64,000 nt of DNA, taken from Iris pallida (lineage: Eukaryota > Streptophyta > Magnoliopsida > Asparagales > Iridaceae). Each line of letters starts with the position of its first letter. Position 1 is the stretch's first letter. Both the position numbers and the translations under genes were made by a program. The notes below the pieces were generated by a model, which saw only the letters and a list, made by a program, of their open reading frames with translations, was not told the DNA's origin and did no database searches. Of this stretch, positions 1 to 10,410 are shown in pieces. Where the stretch lies: NCBI GenBank assembly GCA_029216955.1, contig JANAVB010003999.1, positions 3,853,999 to 3,917,998 on the forward strand. The letters are read 5' to 3'.

Positions 1-43
1 CAATTATTAAAATCAGGTTGACTATATGACCAATGGGCCAACA
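1..43 (-). repeat. Element A 3' LTR, first 43 bp only
   Basis: These 43 bases are identical to 8598-8640, the outer end of the 5' LTR. Read on the minus strand the LTR starts TGTTGGCCCATTGG. The rest lies beyond the window edge. Confidence 0.9.
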
Positions 44-59
44 ATCTCCCCCATTTTGA
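44..59 (-). other. Element A polypurine tract
   Basis: On the minus strand the purine-rich run AAAATGGGGGAGATTGT directly abuts the LTR start TGTTGG. It would prime plus-strand DNA synthesis. Confidence 0.8.
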
Positions 60-582
60 TAACTGACAAACTATGAATGATATAACATTAAGCTTGTTCA
101 AAATATCAAAAAGTAGAATTGTTCATATCCTGTATTATCTCAAAAAAAATGTTAGATCGTTAATTTTCTTCCCCTTTGTCACTTAGCAAAATAATTGCAA
201 AAGAGAAGGCTCCCCCGCAATCAATGCATAAGTAACAAATAGTGAAAAAACACATAAAAGAAATAAGGCATAAAACTCGAGAAATAGCACAGGCATGTAT
301 TGTCTCAGAACAGAAAAGCATAGTATCATAGGCAAGTTATTTCACAGGCAGTTTTAATGAAAGAAGCAATATAAAGAGATAGGGCTATCATAAACTGAAA
401 CTGAAACATAGTGCTAAAAATAAACTGGAATGCCATAAACTACGCATAATCATGTCCATAAAAAATAACAGAGTACTGAAGCAAACTAAAAAGTGCTGAT
501 AATAATAAAAAAGTACTGATAATAACTTGGAATGTCGGAGCATTTTCAAGTGTACAATAAAATATCACTCAAAATTATATAG
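60..582. other. Element A 3' untranslated region
   Basis: AT-rich sequence between the stop of the extra ORF and the polypurine tract. No ORF or structured repeat was seen. Confidence 0.6.
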
Positions 583-1884
583 TCACATCTCCTCATCATC
601 ATCCTCATCATCATCATCATCTCGACCAGCATATCCTGAAGGACCAGCTCCAGAGGTACCAGCGCCAGAAGGATGAGGAGGGGCGCCAGCATAGAACTCA
701 CCAACACAGTCACGAGGTGGAGCACGGTCAGGACGGTACCAATCATAGGCGTTACCGGGCTGGAAGTAGGCATGAACAGCCTCATCCTCACAGCGGTAAC
801 CAGAGAAAGCTGGATCTCTAGGGATGGAACCGGCTGAATGACCAGTCTGGGCGAAACGAAGATCAGCTAAAGAGTTTGCTATCGCCTGATAACAGGTGAC
901 GTTGCGAAACTCACGCTCGCGAGCCAGGTCCGTCATCGAGACGTGCAAAGCAGATAAATGCTGATGTATGCCCTCAAATGTCATGGCATACTGATGAGGT
1001 GGTGGAGGAGGTACAGTAGGAGGAACAGGAGGTAGAGCTGAAGCAGTCATGCTACGACGAGATAACTGAAGAAACTTGGGCTCAGGGTCCTGAGTACAAG
1101 TCGACAGATCGATATCGAAGCGCTGAAAGATGCGTGGGAGAATCATCGCGTAAGAGAGATTTCTATCTCTTGCACGACAACGACCCATCATCTGAATCAT
1201 GGGCTTAGGGGCAGAAAATGGAATCCCCTTAAGAATGTGATACATGGCGGACAGTTCAAGAGAAGTCACATCATCCTTGGAAGTGGATTTTGGAAGGATA
1301 GTGGAATAGATGATGCAATGTAATTCATAGTTAAATAAGTTCAAGTTATTAGCCTTGAACTTTCCAGAGCGTACTCTATCAGGTGCACAGAGTTCCGCTT
1401 TGAAACTTGCGAGTGTCGTGCCTTCGGGGAAATCAAATTCAGTGATGTCGACTAGCGGTTCACCTTCGTTAGGGATACCAAGGATCTCCGCTAAGAGGTC
1501 ATCATCGAAATTGATATCAATACCTCCAACACGAGTGCTCACATCAAAAGTGTTTAATATAAGATTGCAATAAAATAATCTAATGGCATTAATTGCTATA
1601 GGGAAACAGAGTTTAACAAAAAGATGTAACCCTAATGCCTCTAAGAAATGACGATGATCAGGAAATACAGTCCATTTGACTGGAGCGCCTGTGCATATGG
1701 ATCTCATGGAGAAGTCTCCATACCACAGTAGGGCTTGGTCTAGGGTTTGGAAGAAAAACCCGTCGAACGCGCCGTCGCTCGTTTGGACCGGCGAGAAGAG
1801 GGAATCCGTATGCGGATGCGAAGATGACCCTTCCTCACTGGGGGTCGTCTTCTTCCTCTTTGAAGGATTGAATTTTGGTGCCAT
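583..1884 (-). CDS. Element A extra ORF, plant-transposon-protein-like
   Basis: This intact 433-residue ORF lies downstream of pol on the same strand, where some Sireviruses carry an env-like or other extra ORF. The start is taken at the ATG giving MAPKFNPSKRKK; an in-frame ATG at 1986 would add 34 residues, but that stretch looks like leader. The N-terminus is basic. The middle, with a VGGIDINFDDDLLAEILGIP-like stretch, then a Y-x-I-L-x-G-I-P-F segment and the MGRCRARDRN region, resembles the domain annotated as putative plant transposon protein in Pfam (recognised by eye). Then follow a proline run and an acidic, Asp-rich C-terminus. No transmembrane segment or signal peptide is evident from the start used, so there is no sign of an envelope role. 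Function unknown. It is open while pol is broken, which could mean selection or chance. Confidence 0.7.
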   Translation of the reverse strand: MAPKFNPSKRKKTTPSEEGSSSHPHTDSLFSPVQTSDGAFDGFFFQTLDQALLWYGDFSMRSICTGAPVKWTVFPDHRHFLEALGLHLFVKLCFPIAINAIRLFYCNLILNTFDVSTRVGGIDINFDDDLLAEILGIPNEGEPLVDITEFDFPEGTTLASFKAELCAPDRVRSGKFKANNLNLFNYELHCIIYSTILPKSTSKDDVTSLELSAMYHILKGIPFSAPKPMIQMMGRCRARDRNLSYAMILPRIFQRFDIDLSTCTQDPEPKFLQLSRRSMTASALPPVPPTVPPPPPHQYAMTFEGIHQHLSALHVSMTDLAREREFRNVTCYQAIANSLADLRFAQTGHSAGSIPRDPAFSGYRCEDEAVHAYFQPGNAYDWYRPDRAPPRDCVGEFYAGAPPHPSGAGTSGAGPSGYAGRDDDDDEDDDEEM

Positions 1885-2130
1885 TTGTGCAAATTGAAGT
1901 AAAAATGCACTAATTAAAAAGTGGAGAAGGATGTGGTTATACCTTCCGAAATCAAAGTATGTCGAAGAGAACGACGAACACCGCATGAATCCAAATTTTG
2001 GAATGATTTCACCACTTGGATTGGAAGATAGAAGATGGTGAAGAACTAGGGTTCAGGGCTCCTTCGCGGCTGCTGCTGCTGTTTAGATGTAGTTTGGAAG
2101 CAATGAAGAAGAAAGGCTCTCGGGCTCTGG

Positions 2131-2200
2131 CTATATAACCTGAAACCCTCAACCGAACTCGGGCCGAATTCGGTCAGAGCTCTGGCCGAATTCGCCTAGG
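2131..2200 (-). promoter_or_regulatory. Candidate internal promoter of element A extra ORF
   Basis: Between pol and the extra ORF, on the minus strand, a GGCCGAATTC/GGCCGAGTTC-type motif repeats at 2151-2196. It is followed 13 bp on by a TATA-like box (TTATATAG, 2131-2138). The same motif family is repeated in the element's own LTR (8131-8165 and 8235-8276) upstream of that LTR's TATA box. The 11-mer CAACCGAACTC occurs in both places. An independent transcript for the extra ORF is inferred. Confidence 0.45.
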
Positions 2201-2496
2201 GTTCTTTATAGTTGATTTTTGCCATTCTTTTTCATTATCTTATTTCAAATATTTAATTCAAAGATTAGTTATTTTAGCCTTCAATTAACATAATTAATAT
2301 TATTTTATGAATTAAATGTCGTTACACAGCGACTGTCTCAGATTAGCTGTAGGAGTACTGTCCCAGCTGGCGGAGGTTCACCGGGGAACTCTTAAGTACC
2401 GCTTCGCTTCAACCGTAGTTGTAGTGACAGACAGACTCTTTATTGGCTTGTCTCTAACACAGTTTTTGTATATTGAAATATAATCATAAAATAAAA
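2201..2496. other. Spacer between element A pol and extra ORF
   Basis: Mostly AT-rich sequence with a more GC-balanced stretch at 2320-2460. No ORF or RNA gene recognised. Confidence 0.5.
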
Positions 2497-3387
2497 TTAA
2501 TTAATATTATTGACGTCTAAAATTCCTAATTCTCGATGTAAATAATTGAAACGATCTTCCGCTAGAGGTTTAGTGAAGATGTCAGCTAGTTGATTTTCAG
2601 TATCTATGTACATAAGGTTTATATCTCCATTTTGATGATGATCTCTAAGAAAATGATATCGAATCTCGATATGTTTAGTACGAGAGTGACATACTGGAAT
2701 CTTAGTCAAATTAATAGTGCTCGTGTTATCACAGAAAATGGGAATATGTGTGTAAAATAAATCATAGTCTTCTAGGGTTTGTTTCATCCATAAAATCTGA
2801 GCACAACAACGTCCTGCGGCGATGTATTCAGCCTCTGTTGTTGATAGGGCTACAGAATTTTGCTTTTTACTAAACCATGAGACTAAAGTCTTGTCTAAGA
2901 AATGACAAGTGCCGCTGGTACTTTTTCTATCAACTTTGCATCCAGCAAAATCTGCATCCGAATAACCAATAAGGTCAAAGGACTTAGCTTTAGGATACCA
3001 CAAGCCAACAGAAGAAGTTCCCTTAAGGTATCGAAAGATACGCTTAACTGCGCACAAATGTGATTCCTTTGGGTTAGCTTGAAAACGTGCACACAGGCAA
3101 ACACTAAACATTATATCTGGACGACTAGCAGTTAAATAAAATAAACTACCAATCATACCTCGATACTTACGTGTGTCGACTGGCTTGCCTTGTTCATCTG
3201 AATCAAGCTTTGTTGAAGTTGCCATTGGAGTGCCAATAGGTTTGACATTGTCCAGATCGAACTTCTTTAGCAAATCTTTTGTGTACTTGGCTTGATTTAT
3301 GAATGTCCCATTGTTAGTTTGTTTGATTTGCAATCCGAGAAAGAATTTCAGCTCTCCCATCATGCTCATCTCAAACTCATTCTGCAT
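2497..3387 (-). pseudogene. Element A pol fragment: RT C-terminus and RNase H
   Basis: These 296 residues start just after the RT catalytic box and continue through the copia RT thumb (GELKFFLGLQI, then YRGMIGSLFYLTASRPDI) into RNase H. RNase H signatures are YSDADFAGC, ALSTTEAEYIA and the terminal ADIFTKPL. The fragment is in a different frame from the upstream RT fragment, overlapping it by about 20 bp, so a small deletion just after YVDDIIF separates RT into two frames. The C-terminus looks complete. Confidence 0.9.
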
Positions 3388-4658
3388 ACACTTAGAAAAT
3401 TCTTGACAGAGAGATTCATCAGTGGATCAAATATAATATCATCAACATAGATTTGAATTAAAAGAAGTTTGCCATTAAAAGACTTAATAAACAGTGTAGT
3501 GTCAACCTTGCTTTTTGAAAAGCCGTTGTCAAGTAAAAAAGAGCTTAGACGATCATACCAAGCACGAGGGGCTTGTTTTAAACCGTATAAGGCTTTCTTC
3601 AACTTGAAAACATGATCAGGGTTTTTGAAATCCGTGAAACCTGGAGGTTGTGCTACAAAAACTTCATCTTTTATAAAACCATTTAAAAAAGCGCTCTTGA
3701 CATCCTTTTGAAATAGTTTGAAATCATGAAAACATGCAAATGCACATAACATGCGAATGGATTCTAATCTCGCAACTGGGGCATAAGTCTCATCGTAGTC
3801 GATACCTTCTTTTTGATTGTATCCTTGAGCTACGAGTCGAGCCTTATTACGAGTTACGAAACCATCCTCATTTAGTTTATTTCGGAATACCCAACGGGTG
3901 CCAATGACCGGATGATCAATAGGCCTGGGAACAAGTTCCCAAACTTGATTCCGTTCAAATTGGTTTAATTCCTCTTGCATAGCATCTATCCAAAAGTTAT
4001 CACTACATGCTTCATCAATGGATTTGGGTTCTAGCTGTGAAATAAAAGCAACACTAGAAACAATATCTCTACTGGATGTACGAGTACTTACACCTTTGGT
4101 AATGTCACCAATTACCAAATCCTTTGGATGATCAGCTGTAAATTTTAATCTTTTCGGCAGACTCTGAAGGTAGCTGGTTCCTGGATCTTCTCTAGGAGGA
4201 TCAGCTAGTGCCGAGCTTGGTTGAGAATCAGCTGTTGTTGAGCTTGGTACAGTTGGATCTTCATCATTGTCATCGATAGTCATTTGATTCAGTTCATCAA
4301 AAGTGACGTTGATTGACTCTTCGATGATCATAGTTCGTTTGTTGAAGACTCTGTATCCTTTGCTCTTGGCCGCATAACCTAAAAATATACCTTCATCGGC
4401 CTTTTCGTCAAACTTTCCTAAATTGTCTTTTGGATTAAGAATAAAGCACTTACAACCAAATATTCTAAAATATAAAACTGATGGAATTCTGTCAAACCAT
4501 AACTCAAATGGAGTCTTCTTCGATTTGGGTCGAATTAGAACTCTATTGAGAACAAAGCAAGCTGTATTGACAGCTTCAGCCCAGAAATATTTGGGTAGAC
4601 TAAACTGGTTTAACATCACTCTGGCCATTTCGGATAGAGTTCTGTTCTTACGTTCCAC
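3366..4658 (-). pseudogene. Element A pol fragment: integrase C-terminus and RT
   Basis: The N-terminal part (ERKNRTLSEMARVML, then a KKTPFELWF-type segment) is the copia integrase C-terminal region. A variable linker follows, then RT with WELVPRP, RWVFRNKLNEDG, ARLVAQGYNQKEGIDYDETYAPVARL, the QKDVKSAFLNG aspartate and the YVDD catalytic box near residue 405. After YVDDIIF the frame is lost and the last ~20 residues are out of frame. It is in the same frame as the upstream protease/integrase piece, from which it is separated by a single stop codon near 4671. Confidence 0.9.
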
Positions 4659-4670
4659 AACTCCATTTTG

Positions 4671-5576
4671 TTATGGAGTCCTAGGGCAGGAGAACTCGTG
4701 TACAAAACCGTGTGTGTCACAAAATTGCTCAAACTCTGCATTCTCGAATTCGCCACCATGATCGCTTCTTATACGAGTGATCATGTAACCTTTTTCATTC
4801 TGAACTTTCTTGCAAAAGACGACAAATTCGGATAATGCATCATTCTTGCGTGTCAAGAAGTATACCCACGTGTATCTAAAGAAATCATCTACAATTACAA
4901 AAGCATAAAGTTTACCTCCGAGGCTAGCAACTCTGTTAGGACCAAATAAGTCCATATGAAGCAATTGTAGAGGTCTAGTAGTACATACTGCGTTTACTGA
5001 CTTGAATGTGGATCTGGTAGCTTTGTTCCTTTCACATTGGTTGCATACCGAATCCTTCTTGAATGTAATGTCCGGTAAACCGCGTACTAGCTTCTTTGTG
5101 GATAATCTTGATATTGTGTCCATATTTGTGTGACCGAGTCTCATATGCCACATATGACTCTCATCGCTTTTAGCCATTAAGCATCTACCTGAAATGTTAG
5201 TTTCTTCCAACAAATAGAAAACATATATGTTGTCTTCCCTGATGCCTTCAAAGATAGTACTATCAGTTGAGCTATCAACTATAGTACATTTGTCTTTGCC
5301 AAAGTTGATGCCATAACCATGATCAGCCAAATGACTTACGCTGAGTAGATTATGTTTCAACTTGGTAACCAGACAGACATCTTTAATCACAGGATAGGGA
5401 GACTTACCAACATCACCGATACCAATAATATACCATTTCAAGTTATTACCGAAGGAGACATAGCCTTCCTTCTTTTTCTTCGACAGTGTTGCAAATAATG
5501 TAGCGTCACCGGTCATATGCCGTGAACAACCGCTGTCGAGGATCCATTTGCTTTTAGCATGTGAAGGGTGTTCCAC
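4671..5576 (-). pseudogene. Element A pol fragment: protease and integrase core
   Basis: The aspartic protease site is WILDSGCSRHMTG near residues 11-23. The GAG-pre-integrase zinc motif (MWHMRLGHTNMD, then CNQCERNK) and the integrase core (HMDLFGP, then IRSDHGGEFEN) follow. The ORF opens without an ATG, as expected inside a polyprotein, and is shifted one base relative to gag. It ends at a TAA where the family normally has a glutamine codon before the N-G-V-V-E-R-K-N motif, consistent with a C-to-T change. Confidence 0.9.
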
Positions 5577-7419
5577 CTACAAAACAGTTTGCAGATGAAA
5601 CTTTTGGTACCCATTTCTTGTAGGGTCCTGAATTGTTAGCTTTTGGTATCCAAGTATAAACATTTAAATCAACAAGCTTTCTGATTCTACATACAGATAA
5701 AATATGACCAATGAGCCCACAATAATGATATTGTGCATGTCGAGTGTTGAAAGCTGAGTGGTGTGCATGGTTGGTAGGTTTGGGTTTTCTAGTATAGAAG
5801 AATGCATGCCTATAATCCTGTTTGGACTTAACCTTTTGGGGTAAAGGTTTGATAGGGTTAGGTCTGACAGTGTTTGGCTTGGGAATGTTCCGATTTTTTG
5901 GTAAGTGACATGTGTTAGGGTAGGAAGCAGTAAGCTCAGGCTGTTTTCCTAACCTAATTTCCAATCTTTTGGAAGTGTCATACAACTTAGTATAATCAGA
6001 AGTGAGTGATTCCATTCTGATTTGTGCACATCGAAGACTTTTCTTCTCTATAGAAAGTTCTTCTTTGAGTTGGTCAATAATTTTGTCTTTCTCTTCAGAT
6101 GACTTGGTAGTCTCGTGTAATAAGAGCTTTATTGAAGAAAGCTCACCAGACTCACTAACATTATTTCTAACCTCAGCTAGTAGGTCGGTAAGTCTACCTA
6201 TTTCACCTTTGTACTCTTTGAGTACCTTCTTAGAGGTCTGATACTTGCTACGCAGTTTCCTGTAATCAGTCATCAGGTCACTGAAGGCATCTCCTAATTT
6301 CTCAAAGGTGAAATCATCATAAGTATCAACTACAGGTTCAGTAGGTACCTGATCGGATGCCATAAAGCATACGTTTGCAGCGTCTTCTGATTGTTCATCT
6401 TCTGAGTCGCTGGCTTCACTTTCATGCCATATGCTGGTGTTGGCATACTTCCGTGATGTTGATCTTTTCAGGTTCCCTTTTTCATACCTGTTTCTTTTCT
6501 TGCTTGATGATGAGTTTGTAGGACAATCCTTCTTCATGTGTCCCTTCTTCTTGCAGCCGTAGCAGACAGCGTCATCTTGATACCAGTTGTTGCTGTTGTT
6601 GTTTTCTTTGGCTCTCTTCTCATATCTCATGAATCTTTTGAATTTTCTTGCTAGGAGTGCTTGATCTTTAGCATCAGATTCACTGCTGTCTGAGTCACCT
6701 TCAGCAGCTTTTCTGTGCTGAGCCTTGAAAGCGATCGTCTTCTCCTTTGGTGCAGGCTCTTCAAAATCTTGTAGCTCCAGTTCATGAGTGAGTAGCTTAC
6801 CCATGAGTACTTCGAGGGACATAGTTGTGAGATCGTTCCCTTCAATGATTGCAGTAGCCTTTGGAATCCAGTTCTTGGTGAGAGCTCGCAGGAGTTTGCG
6901 AATCTTTTTATGGTTACTGTAATCTTTGTCTAGGGAGGACAAAGGATTTACAATATCCAAGAACCTCTCGAACATCTGAGTAACTGTTTCATTGGGCTTC
7001 ATCTTGAACACCTCATACTCTTGAGTAAGTCTGCTGACCTTTGATTCTTTGACTTGAGTCGTGCCTTCATGTGTGACTTCAAGTAGCTTCCACACTTCAT
7101 TAGCCGCTGTGCAGATAGACACCCTGTTAAATTCAGTTCTGTCTAAAGCACAAAAAAGAGCATTAATGGCACGTGCGTCAAGGCTGGCCCTTTTCTTTTC
7201 TTCCTCTGTATATCTGCTAAGGGGTTTTTCATCTAAAACTCCATCAACACTTATACGAGGTGGCTTTTGATAGCCATCAAGAACAATGGACCATAAATCA
7301 AAGTCAAGTGATTTCAAGAAGAAACTCATCCGTATTTTCCAATAGGTATAGTTCGTACCATCAAACAGTGGGGGTCTGTTTGTGGCCTGGTCTTCACTTG
7401 TGAATTTCACAGTTGCCAT
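5554..7419 (-). CDS. Element A gag polyprotein
   Basis: This 621-residue ORF starts at the first ATG after the leader (MATVKFTSEDQ). It has the copia gag core (PPLFDGTNYTYWKIRM, then a UBN2-type helical region with TQMFERF) and a CX2CX4HX4C zinc knuckle (CYGCKKKGHMKKDC) near residue 287. A long coiled-coil-like segment rich in Glu, Lys and Leu follows. A second, degenerate knuckle near residue 570 reads YHYCGLIGHILSVC, with the first cysteine lost. It would form the virus-like particle and bind RNA. The frame ends just past the beginning of the protease frame, so a frame change separates gag and pol. Confidence 0.9.
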   Translation of the reverse strand: MATVKFTSEDQATNRPPLFDGTNYTYWKIRMSFFLKSLDFDLWSIVLDGYQKPPRISVDGVLDEKPLSRYTEEEKKRASLDARAINALFCALDRTEFNRVSICTAANEVWKLLEVTHEGTTQVKESKVSRLTQEYEVFKMKPNETVTQMFERFLDIVNPLSSLDKDYSNHKKIRKLLRALTKNWIPKATAIIEGNDLTTMSLEVLMGKLLTHELELQDFEEPAPKEKTIAFKAQHRKAAEGDSDSSESDAKDQALLARKFKRFMRYEKRAKENNNSNNWYQDDAVCYGCKKKGHMKKDCPTNSSSSKKRNRYEKGNLKRSTSRKYANTSIWHESEASDSEDEQSEDAANVCFMASDQVPTEPVVDTYDDFTFEKLGDAFSDLMTDYRKLRSKYQTSKKVLKEYKGEIGRLTDLLAEVRNNVSESGELSSIKLLLHETTKSSEEKDKIIDQLKEELSIEKKSLRCAQIRMESLTSDYTKLYDTSKRLEIRLGKQPELTASYPNTCHLPKNRNIPKPNTVRPNPIKPLPQKVKSKQDYRHAFFYTRKPKPTNHAHHSAFNTRHAQYHYCGLIGHILSVCRIRKLVDLNVYTWIPKANNSGPYKKWVPKVSSANCFVGGTPFTC

Positions 7420-7500
7420 GTGTTGTGCTGTGATCTATATAACAGTTAATTAAAAATGAATAAATAATTGCACTGTTACCTTGCTTTACCTGTAACACCC

Positions 7501-7580
7501 GCTCTGATACCAATTGTATGAGCAATTGGGATCAGAATATAATACCTCTATATGGAGAACCTGCTCTGATACCAATTGTA
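7501..7580 (-). repeat. Duplicated PBS region of element A
   Basis: The 18-mer whose minus-strand core is TTGGTATCAGAGC occurs twice, at 7501-7518 and 7563-7580. The outer copy (7563-7574 for the 12-nt PBS) abuts the LTR end and is the functional initiator-Met PBS. The inner copy lies 62 bp into the leader. Confidence 0.8.
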
Positions 7581-8640
7581 GGAACGAAATAGTAAAGCGT
7601 AATACTCTAGAGGGGGGTGAATAGAGTTGGCAGCGGAATAATGCTAATTAAAAAATGTTAGCAGCACAATCACAGAATATTAATCACAACTAAAATAATG
7701 TAAAGACAAAGTTAAGAGAGCAAACGCAAAGACAGCGATGTATACTGGTATCCCTCTGTTGAGGACTAATCCAGTCGGTAGAACTCTTGCTACCAGTTGA
7801 ATCCACTATTAGAAAAACTGCAAGTTTTCTTACGAAGTCCTTGCAACTTCTACAACGCGAGCTTTGATACGAAGAACTTGTCCAACTTCAAATATGAAGA
7901 GGTATTCTTCAATCAAGCCTTCTGATTACAATCTCTCAGAAACTTCTAGACTGCACCGTACTGGCAAATCGACTAGAGGATTGTAACTGGCTTGGGATCT
8001 GAAATTGAAAGCTCTAGAAAACTCTTTAGAAGACTGAAAGCTTTAGATAGAGAGAAGATTGAAAGTGAATGAGTGAGTTGAAATGATCGAAATCCTTCTC
8101 TATTTATAGGAATTCCAAAGACAGACTTCTGACAGAATTCGGGCAGAATTCGGGCAGAACTCTTTGAGAAAATCTCGATCAAATCCACAACTGCAGGAGG
8201 ACCAAGTAACAAGGATTCAAAATCACAACGGCCACCAACCGAACTCTGGCCGAACTCTGGCCGAACTCGGCCCGAGTTCTGTCAGGGTTTAGTTAGGGTT
8301 TTAAAAAGTTTTTTGGTGATTTTTGAAAACCTTTTTGAAAACCTTTTTGTAAACCTTTTTGAGAGGTCATTTAAAAAATATTTTGAACTCATTTAACGGT
8401 AGCCTATTTGCCAGTACGACTCGGTGTACAACATATTCCTAGATTCAAATAAAATGAAAAAATATATTGCATAAGGAATTACAGACTCGAATAGGCAAAC
8501 AGATCTTCGGTCTTGAATTCAGTGGATAGCCATTCTTGATCATGTCCAAGAATTCGAGATGTCCCGACTAGCTTCGTATATCCAGACAGAGTTTGATCAA
8601 TTATTAAAATCAGGTTGACTATATGACCAATGGGCCAACA
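7577..8640 (-). repeat. Element A 5' LTR
   Basis: The 1064-bp LTR starts TGTTGG and ends TACA on the minus strand, bounded by the PBS on one side and by unrelated sequence on the other. A TATA box (TATAAATA on minus) lies at 8101-8108. Upstream of it (higher coordinates) are short repeats of a GGCCGAACTC/GGCAGAATTC-type motif at 8131-8165 and 8235-8276, which would lie in U3. Confidence 0.9.
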
Positions 8641-8778
8641 GGCCCGACCCGGCTCGACCGAACCCGAACCCAAGCTCCACGTTGCCCTTTCATGACTGCC
8701 CAAATACCTTACATAATTTTCCTATTTCTCCTATTTTGAAAATATCTCTCCCTCTCTCTATTTTACAAATATCTCATG

Positions 8779-8787
8779 TATATATAT

Positions 8788-8848
<61 letters not shown>
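8779..8848. repeat. (TA)n microsatellite
   Basis: Nearly pure TA dinucleotide run with two short CA interruptions near its left end. Confidence 0.95.
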
Positions 8849-8851
<3 letters not shown>

Positions 8852-9039
8852 ATATATCTAACTCTCTCTCTCTTCTATTATTTACTACACTCCCTCACCC
8901 CTCTATCTTTACAGCATGAACACCCTCCTACATAACCGACCTCCTTTTCCTCTTTCTTTAAATATCTAAACTCACTCTCTTTCTATTATATATACACACC
9001 CATATCATCCTCTCTCTTTCTCTCAACAAAACACAACAC

Positions 9040-9520
9040 ACACTCACCACTCCCCTCCCTCTCGGCCGACAGCTCCCCACCCCCTCAAGTACACCACCAC
9101 CACCACCACTGTGAACTCCACCACCCTCTCCTCCTTCCTCCTCCTCACAACTCCATCACCAACTCCATCACCAACACCACAAGCAATATCATCACCACCA
9201 TCTTCTCCATAACCATGCACCACCACCACCCCCATACCATCTTCACCACCACCACTCAAACTACCACCACCATGTACCCTCTCCGACGATGCGGTGCCAC
9301 GAGCCGTCGCACCACGCCGCCGCAGTAGCAGCTACAAACAGCAACAGCAGCAGCATGCAGCAGTGGCTGCCGTGCCACCCCGCGCGCACGTATGGGCGAT
9401 GGCCGTGCGCCACCACGTGGCCGGCCCGCCCCCGCAAGCTCCCCACGCCTCCGGCGAACCCGGGCGACCACCCCGGGAGAGTCTCCGGCCTCCCCGACGT
9501 GTGAAACACACGATTCGTGC
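9040..9520. repeat. CAC-rich tract and GC-rich island inside LTR L1
   Basis: 9070-9270 is rich in ACC/CAC triplets. 9290-9500 is markedly GC- and CpG-rich compared with the surrounding AT-rich DNA. Several overlapping ORFs run through it on both strands, but their products are low complexity (His/Pro/Gly/Val-rich) and are best read as compositional artefacts. Confidence 0.7.
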
Positions 9521-10067
9521 GTTTTGAACGAGATCCCGTCAGCACGTGCGAGTTTTGAACTCGAAAGTGGTACCCCATCGCAGCAACTTCGCACGTATTT
9601 TTTGGGAGATCCGACCGTTGGATCGGCAATTTCTTCGCACCGTCTCAATCTCGGTATATCCATCTTCACTCTCCTCAATTTTCGTCCGTTAATTTCGTCG
9701 TTTGATACCTCAAAACTGGCCACCAAATTGACGTTTTAAATTGAACTATTTTTGGACAGTTTCGTGACGCCAACTTCGCGGGTTCGTATCTTCGTCGTCG
9801 CAGTTCCGGTTGGCACGCTACCAGTTCCTGTGCGCAGCTGGTATAACCCTCTTCCTGCCTTCTTTAGGTTTCGTTTTATTTTAAGCACGTTCGTTTGGTC
9901 AAATTCGACGCCAAAGTTGGCCGTCCGAATTCTTTAATTTGTACTTGTTAAATTCTATTTTTGAACCCGGGACTCCGGATTCAATTTCTGACACCACCAG
10001 TAGACTCGTGGCGTCGTTCTGGCATGTTTTCATTTAAAATTTACTTGATTTGGAGAACATGGGCTAT

Positions 10068-10410
10068 GGCACGCATTTCGGTGCAAAGCGGGTCCTACTT
10101 TTCGAGTCAACGGGTCACTTTGAGATCGGCTCATCGAAATCCAATTTCGGATATACCGTTGAGTTCGTATCGTCATTCTGAACTCGTTGACATATAATTT
10201 GCTGAGTTTTGGAGACATTTGCTCCGGCACGCATTTCGGTGCAAACCGGATACCAAGTGTCGCGTCAACGTATTATTTTGAGATCGGCACATCGGAATCC
10301 TATTTCGGACATACCGTTGGGTTCGTATCATCATTCTGGATTCGTGAACATATAATTTGCTAGGTTTTATAGACTTCTATTTTGACACATTTTTTGGTGC
10401 AAAGTGTGTC
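10068..10410 (+). repeat. 158-bp tandem repeat in LTR L1
   Basis: The block beginning GGCACGCATTTCGGTGCAAA recurs at 10068 and 10226, a period of 158 bp, with a degraded third start near 10385. Each unit contains the GAGATCGGC(A/T)CATCG and ATACCGTTG(A/G)GTTCGTATC segments. Units differ at many positions. Confidence 0.8.

Larger units (their letters stand above)
1..8640 (-). mobile_element. Element A: Sirevirus-like Ty1/copia retrotransposon
   Basis: The element reads on the minus strand in the order 5' LTR, initiator-Met-type PBS, gag, protease, integrase, RT, RNase H, extra ORF, polypurine tract, 3' LTR. Integrase before RT is the copia order. The long gag with a zinc knuckle, the extra ORF after pol and the GGGGGAGATTGT end of the polypurine tract fit the Sirevirus group. 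Most of the 3' LTR lies left of the window, so LTR identity and the target duplication cannot be checked. Pol is broken by one in-frame stop and two frame changes, so this copy could not make a full polyprotein. It is inserted at 8640/8641 in an older gypsy-type LTR. Confidence 0.9.

Noticed and set aside
583..1884. Envelope function for the element A extra ORF
   Set aside because: From the start used there is no signal peptide or transmembrane segment; it resembles a plant-transposon-protein domain instead.
7501..7512. tRNA gene signal
   Set aside because: GCTCTGATACCA is the complement of a retrotransposon PBS; no cloverleaf surrounds it.
9256..9739. Overlapping ORFs up to 156 codons on both strands
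   Set aside because: They coincide with the GC-rich island and CAC tract and give low-complexity products; no recognisable domain.
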